The notes under the pieces: model-generated
Database searches by the model: none
Told to the model about the DNA's origin: nothing
Seen by the model: the letters and a program-made list of their open reading frames with translations, nothing else
Made by a program: the position numbers and the translations under genes
Shown here: positions 9,513 through 18,461 of the stretch, in pieces
Layout: each line of letters starts with the position of its first letter
Numbering within the stretch: position 1 is the stretch's first letter
Source of the DNA: Polyangiaceae bacterium
GTDB taxonomy: Bacteria > Myxococcota_A > Polyangia > Polyangiales > Polyangiaceae
Direction of reading: 5' to 3'
DNA length: 64,000 nucleotides
Assembly: GCA_020633235.1 (NCBI GenBank)
Contig: JACKEA010000007.1
Coordinates: 372,001 to 436,000, forward strand

Positions 9513-10642
9513 CACTGCGACGGGTTGTCGCAGACGCCGGTCCGCGGGGTGGCGCTGTCTTTGCCGATGCCGCACCACTCGGGCATGTCCGCGGGCAGGC
9601 CGCCGGAGTACGGCGACTCTCCCGGCGCGAGCCAGTACGGGTGGTCGAGCACGAAGTCCCACAGGCCCTTGTACTTGGAGTAACCCGCGGGCCCCGCGAA
9701 GGGCGGCTCCGAGTGACCACAGTTGTGCACGCACTCCACGAAGAAGTGTCCGTCCTTGATCAGCTCGTCTTCCAGGGTGTGGGAGATGTCCTCGAACTTG
9801 AGCAGGCCCGCGCAGTTGTCCGTGGGGCCGCCCCAGAGCACGATGCCGGGCAGCTTGTGGGGCGCGCTCTTCCACGGTCGGATCACGCCGCCCACGCCGC
9901 CGGAGAGCGAGATGAACGACGATAGATGCGTGCTCCGCTCGTGGGCGAGGATGTCCGTCCACAGCGCGCCCGCGCTCACGCCCACGCTGGAGACGCAGGA
10001 CTCGTTCACCGTGAGCTCGCTTCCGACGCAGGCGAGCATGTCGTCGAAGAACGCGAGCTCTTCGTCCACGCGGGCTTGCGACTGGACGCCTTCCACCGGC
10101 CAGGTGAAGAGCACGTCGCCCTTCTTCTCCGGCAGCACCGCGACGAAGCGCTGGGTGTCGACCGCGGCTTGGATCTCGCCCTTGTCGTAGAAGCCTTGGG
10201 CGTCCCCGCCGAGCCAGTGCCACAGGAAGACCACCGGAAAGACTTCGCCGGGCTTTGGGTCAGCCGGGAGCGCGAGCATGAATTTGCGGTCGTTGCCCGA
10301 GCTTTGAATGGTGTTGCTCCCCGCGACGAGAGCCGGGCACGTGCCGGCGTAGGACGGGAGCGGATCCGGCTGGGCCGCACCGGGCGGGGGTGTCGCGCCG
10401 CAGCCGGCCACGCCGCTGAAGGGCGCACCGCCGGACCCTGCGGCCGCGCCGCTGCCTGCGACGCCGCCAGTGTTCGCGCCGCCGGCTCCGCCGCTCCCCG
10501 CGTCCGTCCCGGCCGTCGCGCCGCTGCCGGCCGTGCCGGCGGTACCACCGCTCTCCGGGCTTTCGTCCGAGCTACCGCCACACGCCGCCGCCGTTGCCAG
10601 CGGCGCCAACAGCAACAGTGCCGCCCACTCGTGCATCCCCAT
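9509..10642 (-). CDS. lipoprotein esterase, PHB-depolymerase/LpqC-like
   Basis: A protein of 377 residues with a signal peptide and Cys near residue 21, followed by a 50-residue Gly/Ala/Ser/Thr linker and an alpha/beta hydrolase domain. The nucleophile elbow reads GVSAGALW, and a late HNCGHSEPP can supply the catalytic His. The strand before the oxyanion region reads VVFLWHWLGG. These are features of the LpqC/polyhydroxybutyrate depolymerase branch (feruloyl and acetyl esterases are close relatives). Several Cys in the C-terminal part suggest disulfides. It is probably a surface lipoprotein that hydrolyses an external polyester or polysaccharide ester; the substrate cannot be told from sequence. 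Confidence 0.75.
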   Translation of the reverse strand: MGMHEWAALLLLAPLATAAACGGSSDESPESGGTAGTAGSGATAGTDAGSGGAGGANTGGVAGSGAAAGSGGAPFSGVAGCGATPPPGAAQPDPLPSYAGTCPALVAGSNTIQSSGNDRKFMLALPADPKPGEVFPVVFLWHWLGGDAQGFYDKGEIQAAVDTQRFVAVLPEKKGDVLFTWPVEGVQSQARVDEELAFFDDMLACVGSELTVNESCVSSVGVSAGALWTDILAHERSTHLSSFISLSGGVGGVIRPWKSAPHKLPGIVLWGGPTDNCAGLLKFEDISHTLEDELIKDGHFFVECVHNCGHSEPPFAGPAGYSKYKGLWDFVLDHPYWLAPGESPYSGGLPADMPEWCGIGKDSATPRTGVCDNPSQC

Positions 10643-10673
10643 GCGCTCAGTCTACGCCGCGCGCCGCTCGCGG

Positions 10674-10703
10674 ACCACGACGCTTCCGCGGCGCACCGAC
10701 CAA
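10674..10703 (+). repeat. interspersed CCGCGG repeat, copy 2
   Basis: CGCTTCCGCGGCGCACCGAC in the short gap upstream of the esterase gene. It shares the ACCACGACGCTTCC flank with the copy at 11799. Confidence 0.65.
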
Positions 10704-10739
10704 CTTGCCTGTGTCAGTGGAGGCTTGCAGCCCTGGCGG

Positions 10740-11678
10740 CTAGAGCCCAGCACCCCCGACCTTGGGCGGCGGATCGAGGGGCCACTTCGTATATACGATC
10801 TCGAGGATCGCCTTACCTTCCCCGGTCGGCGTGATCCCGAGCTCGATACGCTCACCGCTGTCCCACCACCAAGATGAGTGAAGCTTGGCCCGCTCGTCCG
10901 CGAGACACGCGTCGAGCGTCTCCGTGGTGCACTCGTCAGGAACGTCTTCACTGGTTTCCTGCGCCTGCTTGTACTTGCCGGAGAGCGCATCACGAGCTTG
11001 CACATACACGTCTTTCCAAGAGGCGGACGGCAGCTTGGAATCAGACAGGATCTTGATCTCGCAAAGGCGCCCGTCACAGAAACGCACTTCGCTACGTGCG
11101 GTGATTCCCACGCCGGCAGGAGTTCCGCTGCACGAGTACGTAGTCTGCTTCACCGGATTCCACTCCAAGGAAGCATCCGTGCAAGTCCTCTGCGACTTCT
11201 CCAGCATTTCTCCGTAGACGAAGCCCGCGGCGCCCGGCGGACGGGGACGCTCGTTAGGGTTGGCGTCGGCCTTCTCTGGCTTCGCGTCCTGGGCGGAAGG
11301 CGGCTGATCTTCCTTCCACACGATGCAGGCTGCCTTGATGCCTTCGAGCGTGCCGGTGCTGTATTGCCCTCCAACGACCACCGAGTTGTCCCCTGTGACG
11401 ACGATTCCGTCGCACCCGCGCTTGCCCGCCTCCTTGCGCAGAGCGTTCAGGATGTCTGGCATCTCGTCCGCGGAGTATTCGCGCTTTCGAGCGAATAGCA
11501 TTCCCACCTCTACGTAGGGCCGGTCCGGCAGACCAGACGAGAACACGGCCACCTCTGTAACGCTCCGAGGAAACATCGGCCGTGGAGGCGCGTTCGTTTC
11601 GGAGTACTGCACCTTGGTTCCACAGCCTGAAACAGCCACGACCACAAAGACGGTCGCGGCCGACCACCAAGTTCTCAT
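10740..11678 (-). CDS. hypothetical lipoprotein
   Basis: A protein of 312 residues from ATG 11678, chosen because MRTWWSAATV begins a lipoprotein signal ending VSGC. A second ATG lies three codons upstream. The first half contains a pattern like small DUF4156/YbjQ-type domains (VEVGMLFARK followed by a helix and GCDGIVVTGDN), which is a tentative match. The second half has paired Cys (CSG, CDGRLCE, DECTTETLDACL) and a WWWDSGERIELGI strand. I do not recognise the family. Base use is like its neighbours. It is probably monocistronic. Confidence 0.7.
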   Translation of the reverse strand: MRTWWSAATVFVVVAVSGCGTKVQYSETNAPPRPMFPRSVTEVAVFSSGLPDRPYVEVGMLFARKREYSADEMPDILNALRKEAGKRGCDGIVVTGDNSVVVGGQYSTGTLEGIKAACIVWKEDQPPSAQDAKPEKADANPNERPRPPGAAGFVYGEMLEKSQRTCTDASLEWNPVKQTTYSCSGTPAGVGITARSEVRFCDGRLCEIKILSDSKLPSASWKDVYVQARDALSGKYKQAQETSEDVPDECTTETLDACLADERAKLHSSWWWDSGERIELGITPTGEGKAILEIVYTKWPLDPPPKVGGAGL

Positions 11679-11798
11679 TGCCACCACCTATTCACCCCCC
11701 AATGCAGCCGGAGCATACGAAACAGGAAGGGGCTTGGGCAAGCGGAACGAATCTCCTTAGCTGACGCCTGTCGTCCATGTCGCACCCACTGGCGGGGC

Positions 11799-11829
11799 AC
11801 CACGACGCTTCCGCGCCGCACCGACAAAC
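11799..11829 (+). repeat. interspersed CCGCGG repeat, copy 3
   Basis: CGCTTCCGCGCCGCACCGAC followed by AAA, with the same left flank as the copy at 10674. It lies about 70 bases before the START-like gene. Confidence 0.6.
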
Positions 11830-11897
11830 AAATGGGCATGGTGGTGAAGTGTTTCAGTCGTGGCGGTGGTCGACGCGTCGTGCCAGCATCGCGCACC

Positions 11898-12458
11898 ATG
11901 GATCTTTCCGATCTGCCCTTCGAGCTCGATACCATCGTGAACGCGCGGGAGCCGCTGCTTCGCGTGGGCATGGACGCCGACAAGCGGCCGAACCGAGCGC
12001 AAGCTGCGGCGCGGGTGCTCGCCCCTCCGGAGCGGGTGTGGCAGGTGGTGTCCGACGTGGAGCGCTACGCCGGGCGCGTACCGATGATGGACAAGGTCAC
12101 GCTGCGGGACGAGATGGCCACGGTGGGGCTCAAGTTCCGCATCGCCGTGTTCTCCGCGAAGTTCTCGTTCAAGGCGCGGGCGCGCAGTGAGGCGGGGCGC
12201 ATGCTGGAGCTGTCGCACGTGGAAGGCGAGCCGCGGGACTTGGTGCTGCGCTTCGACGTCTTGCCGGTGGAGGATCCGGCGCAAAGCGTGCTGGTTGCGG
12301 GCATCGGCTTCGACATTTCTTCGTTGGGTTGGCTGGTGAAGTTCTTTTTGAAGCATCACCCGGAGATCCAGTACGGCGTGTTTCCCGGCAGTGCGCTGAC
12401 GCTGGTGGACACGCTGCGGCGCGAGGCCGAGCTGGCATTCGTGCCCGGCTCGGCATAG
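11898..12458 (+). CDS. START/polyketide-cyclase-like (SRPBCC) protein
   Basis: A protein of 186 residues from ATG 11898. The pattern RVLAPPERVWQVVSDVERYAG, then VTLRDEM and the paired strands FSAKFSFKARA, is typical of the SRPBCC/CoxG/cyclase fold, which binds hydrophobic ligands in a deep cavity. There is no signal peptide, so it is cytoplasmic. The TetR-type gene begins 9 bases after the stop, so the two are probably co-transcribed. The ligand is unknown; a lipid or aromatic compound sensed by the TetR protein is a guess. Confidence 0.75.
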   Translation: MDLSDLPFELDTIVNAREPLLRVGMDADKRPNRAQAAARVLAPPERVWQVVSDVERYAGRVPMMDKVTLRDEMATVGLKFRIAVFSAKFSFKARARSEAGRMLELSHVEGEPRDLVLRFDVLPVEDPAQSVLVAGIGFDISSLGWLVKFFLKHHPEIQYGVFPGSALTLVDTLRREAELAFVPGSA

Positions 12459-12467
12459 ATCCACAGC

Positions 12468-13043
12468 GTGGCGCGGCCTTCCAGTGACGTGCGCGAACGG
12501 ATCGTGAGTGCGGCGCATCAGCTGCTGCGGGAGAACGGCGTGCGCGCGGTGGTGCAGGTGCGCGTGGCGGAGGCCGCGGGCGTGCCGCAAGGGCACCTCA
12601 CCTACTACTTTCCGAAGAAGAGCGACTTGCTCGTGGCGGTGGCCCAGCGCTTTCGGGAGGACACGGTGCGCAGCGTGGCCAAACTGTTGGAGAGCCTCGA
12701 GCCGGATCTACGAACGCGATTGCTCGCAGTGGTGGAGCTGATGGCCGCAGATCGCACGCGGACGCGAGCCTTGCTCGGATTGACCATCGAAGCGGACGCA
12801 CATCCGGAGCTGCGCGCCGAGCTCGAAGAGGGTGCTGCCAGGGTGCGACGCTTCTTGACCGCCATCCTGGGGAAGAGTCAGCCGGACGCCGACGTGGACG
12901 TAGTGCTGGCGCTGTTCTGGGGGTTCGGGGTGGAGCGGCTGGTGCTCGGAGAGACACAAACGGAGGAGCAGGGCCGAGAAGCGTTGGCTCGCGTGGGCGA
13001 GGTGTTGGCCCGGCATTTCGGCTGGGAAACGGCTTCGAGTTGA
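12468..13043 (+). CDS. TetR-family transcriptional regulator
   Basis: A protein of 191 residues from GTG 12468. The N-terminal helix-turn-helix is clear: RERIVSAAHQLLRENG, VAEAAGVPQGHLTYYFPKKSDLL, in the right order and spacing for TetR. The C-terminal ligand domain is helical and unassigned. The gene is followed by a palindrome (13058-13073) just before the copper monooxygenase-like gene, so it may repress that gene and perhaps itself. Confidence 0.9.
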   Translation: MARPSSDVRERIVSAAHQLLRENGVRAVVQVRVAEAAGVPQGHLTYYFPKKSDLLVAVAQRFREDTVRSVAKLLESLEPDLRTRLLAVVELMAADRTRTRALLGLTIEADAHPELRAELEEGAARVRRFLTAILGKSQPDADVDVVLALFWGFGVERLVLGETQTEEQGREALARVGEVLARHFGWETASS

Positions 13044-13057
13044 CGCCAATCCTGTTC

Positions 13058-13073
13058 TTGGTAGAAATACCAA
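13058..13073. promoter_or_regulatory. palindrome TTGGTA-N4-TACCAA, candidate TetR operator
   Basis: A perfect 6-bp inverted repeat with a GAAA centre, located 14 bases after the tetR stop and 16 bases before the ATG of the copper monooxygenase-like gene. The size and position suit a TetR dimer site. Confidence 0.5.
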
Positions 13074-13089
13074 TAACGGGAGGCGAGAG

Positions 13090-14274
13090 ATGCGGCGAGC
13101 GGTTTTCCTGGGGTTTGTGCTGCTTTCGGGCTGTGGCAGTGATCCGGCGACGGAGCCGCCGGTTCAGCAGCAGGACGATGCGCTGTCGTTCCACTTCGAA
13201 GCCGACGTGGGCGCCGGGCAGGAGGTGCTGCGCTGCGCGTTCATCCAGATGCCGGCGGATCGCGGCGCCATGCACGTGGGCAGCATCGATCACGTGTACA
13301 CCGCGGGTAGCCACCACTTCCTGGTGTACCGCACGGGACTGTCGAGCATTCCAAAGGGTGCTCCCACGGCGCTGACGGACTGCGACGAAACGGGATGGAT
13401 GTCCAAGGTGCGTGGCGTGGCCTACGCGGCACAGGATCCGAAAGGACAGTTCTTGCTGCCCGACGGCGTGGCTCAGAGCTTCGATCCGAATGAAGTGCTC
13501 CTGGTGCAAGCCCACTACTTGAACGGCTCCGCTCAGGACCTGCACGCCACCATCGATTTTTCGATGCATCTTCTCGATGCAGACAAGCCGGTGACCGAAG
13601 CGGGCGTGCTTTTCTTCTTCAATCCCGCCATCTACATCGATCCCCAGGCGGCGAGCACGGCAGAGCTGACCTGCCCCGTACCGACGGACGTGCATCTGGC
13701 CTTTGCTGCTTCCCACATGCACAAGCGGGCCGTCGGCTTCCGCGCGGAATCTTCCGACGCCGCCGTCTCCTCTGCCCTCGGTCCGCTGTACGAGACCGAC
13801 AACTGGGAAGAGCCCGTGCCGCGGGTGTTCACTCAGGAGCCCCCCGCGCTGCTGCCCGCCGGCAGCTCCATCAAGTACCACTGCGACTACCAAAATCCCG
13901 ACACCTTCGGCGTAGCGGCTGGGCCGAGCGCCGACACCGACGAGATGTGCATGTTCGTCGCGATGTACTGGCCTCGAGCTTCGGAAGACGTCGAGTTCTG
14001 CCGGGACGGCCTGGTCACCGGAACGGGAACCGCATCCGGTGCCGAGACCCTCGGCTGCATCACGAGCTGCGCGGGACAGAGCGCGGAGTGCCGCGGCAAG
14101 TGTCTGACGGACGCCTGTCCCAACGTTCCCATGAAGCTCGCACCCTTTGCCCAGTGCATCTCCGACAACTGTCCGGCGTGCGCACAGGACTCGAAGTCCA
14201 CCGACTGCACGTCCTGCGTGGCGGCGTCCTGTGCCTCGGCCTACAAGGACCTCACCTCCGCGACCTGCAACTGA
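13090..14274 (+). CDS. PHM-like dicopper monooxygenase lipoprotein
   Basis: A protein of 394 residues with a lipoprotein signal (LLSGC, Cys15) and a GGGAGG ribosome site. It carries the ligand set of the peptidylglycine alpha-hydroxylating / dopamine beta-monooxygenase family in order: SHHF (His75, His76) and QAHY (His142) for CuH, then SHMH (His209, His211) and EMCMF (Met286 or Met288) for CuM. The family hydroxylates C-H bonds with ascorbate and O2. The last 100 residues are Cys-rich (about 14 Cys), probably a disulfide module. It is exported; the substrate is unknown. It stands directly behind a TetR gene and a palindrome, so expression is probably inducible. Confidence 0.75.
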   Translation: MRRAVFLGFVLLSGCGSDPATEPPVQQQDDALSFHFEADVGAGQEVLRCAFIQMPADRGAMHVGSIDHVYTAGSHHFLVYRTGLSSIPKGAPTALTDCDETGWMSKVRGVAYAAQDPKGQFLLPDGVAQSFDPNEVLLVQAHYLNGSAQDLHATIDFSMHLLDADKPVTEAGVLFFFNPAIYIDPQAASTAELTCPVPTDVHLAFAASHMHKRAVGFRAESSDAAVSSALGPLYETDNWEEPVPRVFTQEPPALLPAGSSIKYHCDYQNPDTFGVAAGPSADTDEMCMFVAMYWPRASEDVEFCRDGLVTGTGTASGAETLGCITSCAGQSAECRGKCLTDACPNVPMKLAPFAQCISDNCPACAQDSKSTDCTSCVAASCASAYKDLTSATCN

Positions 14275-14275
14275 G

Positions 14276-15613
14276 CTACCACCACCACACCTCCACGTCT
14301 CCGTTCGCGCGCTGACCGATCACGCGCATGTTCTCCCCGACAGCCCAGCGCGAAAGGTGAGAGTAGCCGTCCGGACCGTTCCACCCCGTTCCGAGCGGAT
14401 GGCCACCGCCACCGTCCGTGCGTTCGGCCGTGAGATTGCCCTCGGCGTCGTCGGCGACGACGAACGGCGTGTTGTCCACGTAGCCGATGTGCTTGGCCCA
14501 CTGTCCTTCGATGGGCTTGTCCGTGATGCGCTCGCCGTCGTCCAGGCGGAACACGTTCAGGTGGTCTTCGATCAATGAGCACCAGGCATCCACGAGGGCG
14601 TTCCCTTCCATGCGGTAGCAGGCGGTGGCGTGGCTGACGGTGTCGAGCTCGATCCCCGCCACCTTGCTGGTGACCTTGGGCCCGACGCCGGACGTGGGAT
14701 CGAGCGGGAAGAACCACCAGGGGACCGAGCTCGGATCGCTCTGCGGGCGCGGCTTCGCGATGCCGTAGCCGCTATCCAAGCTGACGCTGACGAAGTCGTA
14801 CGGTTGACCGGCGAGCAGCGGTTCCGTTTGGGTCTGGGGCAGCACCGTGTCGCTGGTCACGTCGTAGGCGAAGAACGTCGCCTGGGAGCCCGTGACGAAG
14901 TAGCCGAAGGCCAGCGCGTGCCCTTGGTTTCTGGCCTTGCCGACACTGAGGCCTTCGCTCGGGCCGAAGTAGACGTCTTCGTCCTTTGCCTGGCTGCCGA
15001 GAGCGGCGTTCAGCTTTGCGGCATCGAGCAGGTCCGTGGCGTCGGCGGTGTCGGCGTGCACGCGGTACAAGTGGTGGTCTGATTTGACGACGTAGAAGTA
15101 GCGCTCGCTGTCGTCGTCGAGATCCCACTGCACGTGGAGCGCGCCGCCGCCGGTGACCATGTTGCCGCCGGATCGTGTGGGAACGTCCTTGCCGTCCGCC
15201 AGATCCGCGGTGTCGTACAGCTCCCAGTAAGCGGCGATGATGGAGTTGTGCTTGGTGAAGCTGCCGATGGACGGATGCGCGGGCCGGTTGGCATCCAGCA
15301 AGCGACTCTTCTTGGGCGTCTGCCAGCCTTGCGGCAGCGTGGCGCTCACCGCTGCAGAAGTGCTCTGGAACGGCGGCAGCCCCGGAAGCTCCATGGGGAA
15401 GCTCGCCGTGGAGCCGGCGCTGCCGCCCGTGGCGCCGCTCCCGGCGCTGCCGCCCGAGCCACCACCGACGCCAGCTGCGCCCGCGTTGCCCGCGTTGCCC
15501 GCGTTGCCACCGGTGCCGCTCCCGGCCGCGCCGCCCGCGTTGCCGCTCGGGTGGTCGTTGGATTCCGAGCTACAGGCCGCGAGCACGAGAGCGAACGCCA
15601 ACAGACCGCGCAT
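14276..15613 (-). CDS. hypothetical lipoprotein with Gly-rich linker
   Basis: A protein of 445 residues with a signal ending LAAC (Cys14) and a linker of about 45 residues made of Gly, Ala, Ser, Asn and Thr. The rest is beta-rich, with repeated Tyr/Phe-Asp-Val strands (FFAYDVTSD, WWFFPLDPT, NVFRLDDGE) that suggest a propeller-like surface domain. I do not recognise a family. It converges on the copper monooxygenase gene with one base between the stops. It is probably a surface lipoprotein. Confidence 0.7.
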   Translation of the reverse strand: MRGLLAFALVLAACSSESNDHPSGNAGGAAGSGTGGNAGNAGNAGAAGVGGGSGGSAGSGATGGSAGSTASFPMELPGLPPFQSTSAAVSATLPQGWQTPKKSRLLDANRPAHPSIGSFTKHNSIIAAYWELYDTADLADGKDVPTRSGGNMVTGGGALHVQWDLDDDSERYFYVVKSDHHLYRVHADTADATDLLDAAKLNAALGSQAKDEDVYFGPSEGLSVGKARNQGHALAFGYFVTGSQATFFAYDVTSDTVLPQTQTEPLLAGQPYDFVSVSLDSGYGIAKPRPQSDPSSVPWWFFPLDPTSGVGPKVTSKVAGIELDTVSHATACYRMEGNALVDAWCSLIEDHLNVFRLDDGERITDKPIEGQWAKHIGYVDNTPFVVADDAEGNLTAERTDGGGGHPLGTGWNGPDGYSHLSRWAVGENMRVIGQRANGDVEVWWW

Positions 15614-15687
15614 TCCCTCACGCTATCCCGCCGTGCGCGGAGGTCAACGCGGTTCACTCTCCCTGCTCGGCCCGCTACCCTGGGCGG

Positions 15688-16296
15688 ATGAGCTCCCAGC
15701 GATCGATCCACACCACCGGGCGCGTTCGTGCCACCAGCCGCCCCGTGAAGAGCTCCATCAGCGGCTGGGAAGCGGCCGCCATCCACTACACCCTGAGTTA
15801 CGACCAACGCACGACGGACAGCGAGGGCCGCAGCACCACGCGGCGCGTTCACGTGGGCAGCGTGGATGTCTCCGGAGATCTGACCCTGGACACGGACCAA
15901 GGTGCCGTGCGGGTGCCCAGCGGCTCCTTCATCTTCGACGTGGGCAGCGTTCCGGTGAGCCCGATGCCTTCCACTGGTCGCCTACCGCCGGAGCTCGAGG
16001 CTCTCACGGGTGGACGAGTCGAAGCGTGGCTCGTGGGCGAGCGCACCCTGGGCGTGGGCGATCCTGTCGAGCTCGTAGGCACGGTGCAGCCGGCATCGCC
16101 ACCCCACGCCCTCGAGGTCGTGCCCCAGACGAACACACGGATCCGCGATCAGAGTCTGGATGACATGGCCGACGACCTCGCCGCGATGGGCATCGATCCA
16201 AAGGCCAAAGGGCGCGCCGCGTTGGTGGCGTTGGCGCTGATCGGCACCGTGGTGGTCGTGGTGCTCATCATCGTGACGATCGGCCTCGTGGGCTGA
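15688..16296 (+). CDS. tail-anchored membrane protein, GIDE-like domain
   Basis: A protein of 202 residues with a single C-terminal membrane helix (about 180-200, ALVALALIGTVVVVV). The soluble part starts TTGRVRATSRPV and ends VGERTLGVGDPVELVG, a pattern like the GIDE/BAM domain found in MUL1-type membrane proteins; this match is tentative. No signal peptide. The protein encoded at 45305 has the same architecture and may be a distant paralogue. The function is unknown. Confidence 0.7.
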   Translation: MSSQRSIHTTGRVRATSRPVKSSISGWEAAAIHYTLSYDQRTTDSEGRSTTRRVHVGSVDVSGDLTLDTDQGAVRVPSGSFIFDVGSVPVSPMPSTGRLPPELEALTGGRVEAWLVGERTLGVGDPVELVGTVQPASPPHALEVVPQTNTRIRDQSLDDMADDLAAMGIDPKAKGRAALVALALIGTVVVVVLIIVTIGLVG

Positions 16297-16301
16297 GTGG
16301 A

Positions 16302-18461
16302 TCACTTCACGGCAAGAGTCAGTCGGTTCCCTGCCCTGCGCTCGCCGCTCTCGTCCAAGAGCTCCGCCACCAGCGTGGCGCTGCCGGCCGCGCTGGGCAC
16401 CGGGATGCTCACGGACGCGGCGAGCGGCGCGTAGGGCGGCAGGTCGAGGGACTGCTCGCGGCTCTCGCCGTTGACCCACGCCAGCCGTAGCGTGCGCTTC
16501 TCGCTCGCGCTCGACGACCACTGGCTCAGCCGCAGCGGAACGTCCACAGGTTGTCCGGCGCTCACGGTCTGGGTCGGCAGCCAGTCGAAGGCGACGAACT
16601 CGCTGCCGAACAGATCCGCGAGGCCCACGCCGTTTCGCTCGCACAGATCCGGCTTGGGGGTGCGGTCGTAGCTCACGAAGCCGTTGAGCTCGTACTCCAC
16701 GTCCGTGAGCTGGGTGATGACGTAGCCCACGAGCTTCGGCTGGCGGTGGAGCTCGTTCAGGATGCCGAACAGGTCGCAGAAGATGCCGGGACCTTCCGAG
16801 CCGCCCAGGGTGGAGAAGCTCGCGATCTCCGAGTTCCACCATGGATCGCCGTCTTGCGTGGCGCCACCGACGAAGTTCTCGGAGCTGCCCGGGTACGTCG
16901 CGGCGGCCTGTTGGTCGAGGAACGCGCGGAGCTTCGCTGGATCGTTCTCGTAGACGTGGAAGGAGTTCGAGTCCGTATCGATGTGCTCGAACGCGCCGAC
17001 GACGCCGCCCGCGCTGTTGTCTTCGACGGGATGGGTGGGATCGAGGTTCCGCGCTGCCCCGACAATCTCTCTCACCCAACCCTGGAGGTCAGGGCTGTCC
17101 GCCAGCTTCGTGGGGTTCAAGATGGAACCGGAGGTCATCAAGCCCCAGTTCTCGTTGAAGGTGACCCACAGGGCCAGGCTCGGGTGGTTCTTGTCGCGCT
17201 CCATCACGGCGCGCATCGTTTCTTCGAAGTACTGGCGACCCACGAACCCCGGCGTGTTCTTGGAGAGCAGGTCGAGGGAGGGAATGTCGTACACCAGGTA
17301 GAAGCCCAGCTCGTCGATCAGGCGGAGCTTCACCGGCTCGTCCGGCTTGATGTGCAAGCGGATGCAGTTGAACCCGAGATCCTTGGCCAGCTCTAGATCC
17401 GCGCGCATGGCCTCGAGGCTGGGTGCGGTGTACACGCCGCCCGGGTAGTACGACTGATCGAGCACGCAGCGGAGATAGGTGGGCTTTCCGTTGGCGTAGA
17501 AGGCCTTCTGATCGCTGCCGGGGAGAACGTCGGTGTGCACCTCCGAAAGCCCGAAGTAGCTGCGCACGTGGTCGCCGCTGCCGGTGGTGGCGTCGAGGTC
17601 GTAGAGCGTGGGGTGCTCGGGGCTCCAGAGCTCGCTCTGCGACAGCGCGAGAGAGAGCTCGCTACCAGCGTTGCCATCCACAGTGCCGACGGTCTTGCCG
17701 TTCAGGCGCGCTTCCAGGTGCACGCTGTCCTTGGCGGTGGCCTTGGGCGTGACGAGCACCCGGCCTTCATTGGGTAGCGGGCGGATCGTGAAGGACGTGA
17801 GATGGGTCTCGGGACGCTGCTCCAGATACACCGTCTGCCAGATGCCGCTCGTGCGCGTGTACCAGGTGCCGCCTTGCTTGCCGACGGGCTGCGCCAGATC
17901 GTTCAGCTCCGTGAGATCTTCCACACGCACCACGATGTCGAAGGGCGCTTCGGCATCCGTCGCCAGATCCACGGAGAATGGGTCGTAGCCGCCCCGGTGG
18001 TGACCCGCTTCGCGTCCGTTGATGAACACGGTGGAGTCGAAGTCCGCCGCCCCGAACACCAGGTGCCAGTGCTTGCCCTTGGCTTTGGGCAGGGCCTCCG
18101 GGTAGTGCAGGCGATACCAACCGACACCGCGATAGGTGGTGGCCTTCAAGGTATCCACCAGCGCGTAGGGCCCTTCGTGCGGTGGCACCAGGCCCGACAG
18201 CGGCGCTTCCCAGGCGTAGGGCAGCTGGATGCGCGCGGTGAAGACGTCCGCGCGGGTCGCCCAGTCTTGGAGCAGACCTTCGTCGTTCGGATCCTCGGCG
18301 AAGTCCCACTCCGTGTTCAGGTTGATGAACGTGTCGCGGCGAAAGTCCGGGCGCGGGTGCTCGGGGCGCTGTACCGCAAACGTGGGGCCGTGGTGAATCG
18401 TGGGCTCGCCGTCGCCGCAACCGACGGCCAGCAGTGCGAGGGTCGCGAGGTATCTCCTCAC
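16302..18461 (-). CDS. glycoside hydrolase family 2 lipoprotein
   Basis: A protein of 719 residues with a lipoprotein signal (AVGC). It has the GH2 order: a sugar-binding jelly-roll domain (YRGVGWYRLHY ... VFINGREAGHHRGGYDPF), an immunoglobulin-like domain, then the TIM barrel (DLGFNCIRLHI). The acid/base is probably Glu437 in FNENWG and the nucleophile Glu545 in WNSEIA. The family cleaves beta-galactosides, beta-glucuronides or beta-mannosides; which one is not clear. It is probably a cell-surface enzyme. It overlaps the upstream lipoprotein gene by 4 bp and is co-transcribed with it. Confidence 0.88.
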   Translation of the reverse strand: MRRYLATLALLAVGCGDGEPTIHHGPTFAVQRPEHPRPDFRRDTFINLNTEWDFAEDPNDEGLLQDWATRADVFTARIQLPYAWEAPLSGLVPPHEGPYALVDTLKATTYRGVGWYRLHYPEALPKAKGKHWHLVFGAADFDSTVFINGREAGHHRGGYDPFSVDLATDAEAPFDIVVRVEDLTELNDLAQPVGKQGGTWYTRTSGIWQTVYLEQRPETHLTSFTIRPLPNEGRVLVTPKATAKDSVHLEARLNGKTVGTVDGNAGSELSLALSQSELWSPEHPTLYDLDATTGSGDHVRSYFGLSEVHTDVLPGSDQKAFYANGKPTYLRCVLDQSYYPGGVYTAPSLEAMRADLELAKDLGFNCIRLHIKPDEPVKLRLIDELGFYLVYDIPSLDLLSKNTPGFVGRQYFEETMRAVMERDKNHPSLALWVTFNENWGLMTSGSILNPTKLADSPDLQGWVREIVGAARNLDPTHPVEDNSAGGVVGAFEHIDTDSNSFHVYENDPAKLRAFLDQQAAATYPGSSENFVGGATQDGDPWWNSEIASFSTLGGSEGPGIFCDLFGILNELHRQPKLVGYVITQLTDVEYELNGFVSYDRTPKPDLCERNGVGLADLFGSEFVAFDWLPTQTVSAGQPVDVPLRLSQWSSSASEKRTLRLAWVNGESREQSLDLPPYAPLAASVSIPVPSAAGSATLVAELLDESGERRAGNRLTLAVK

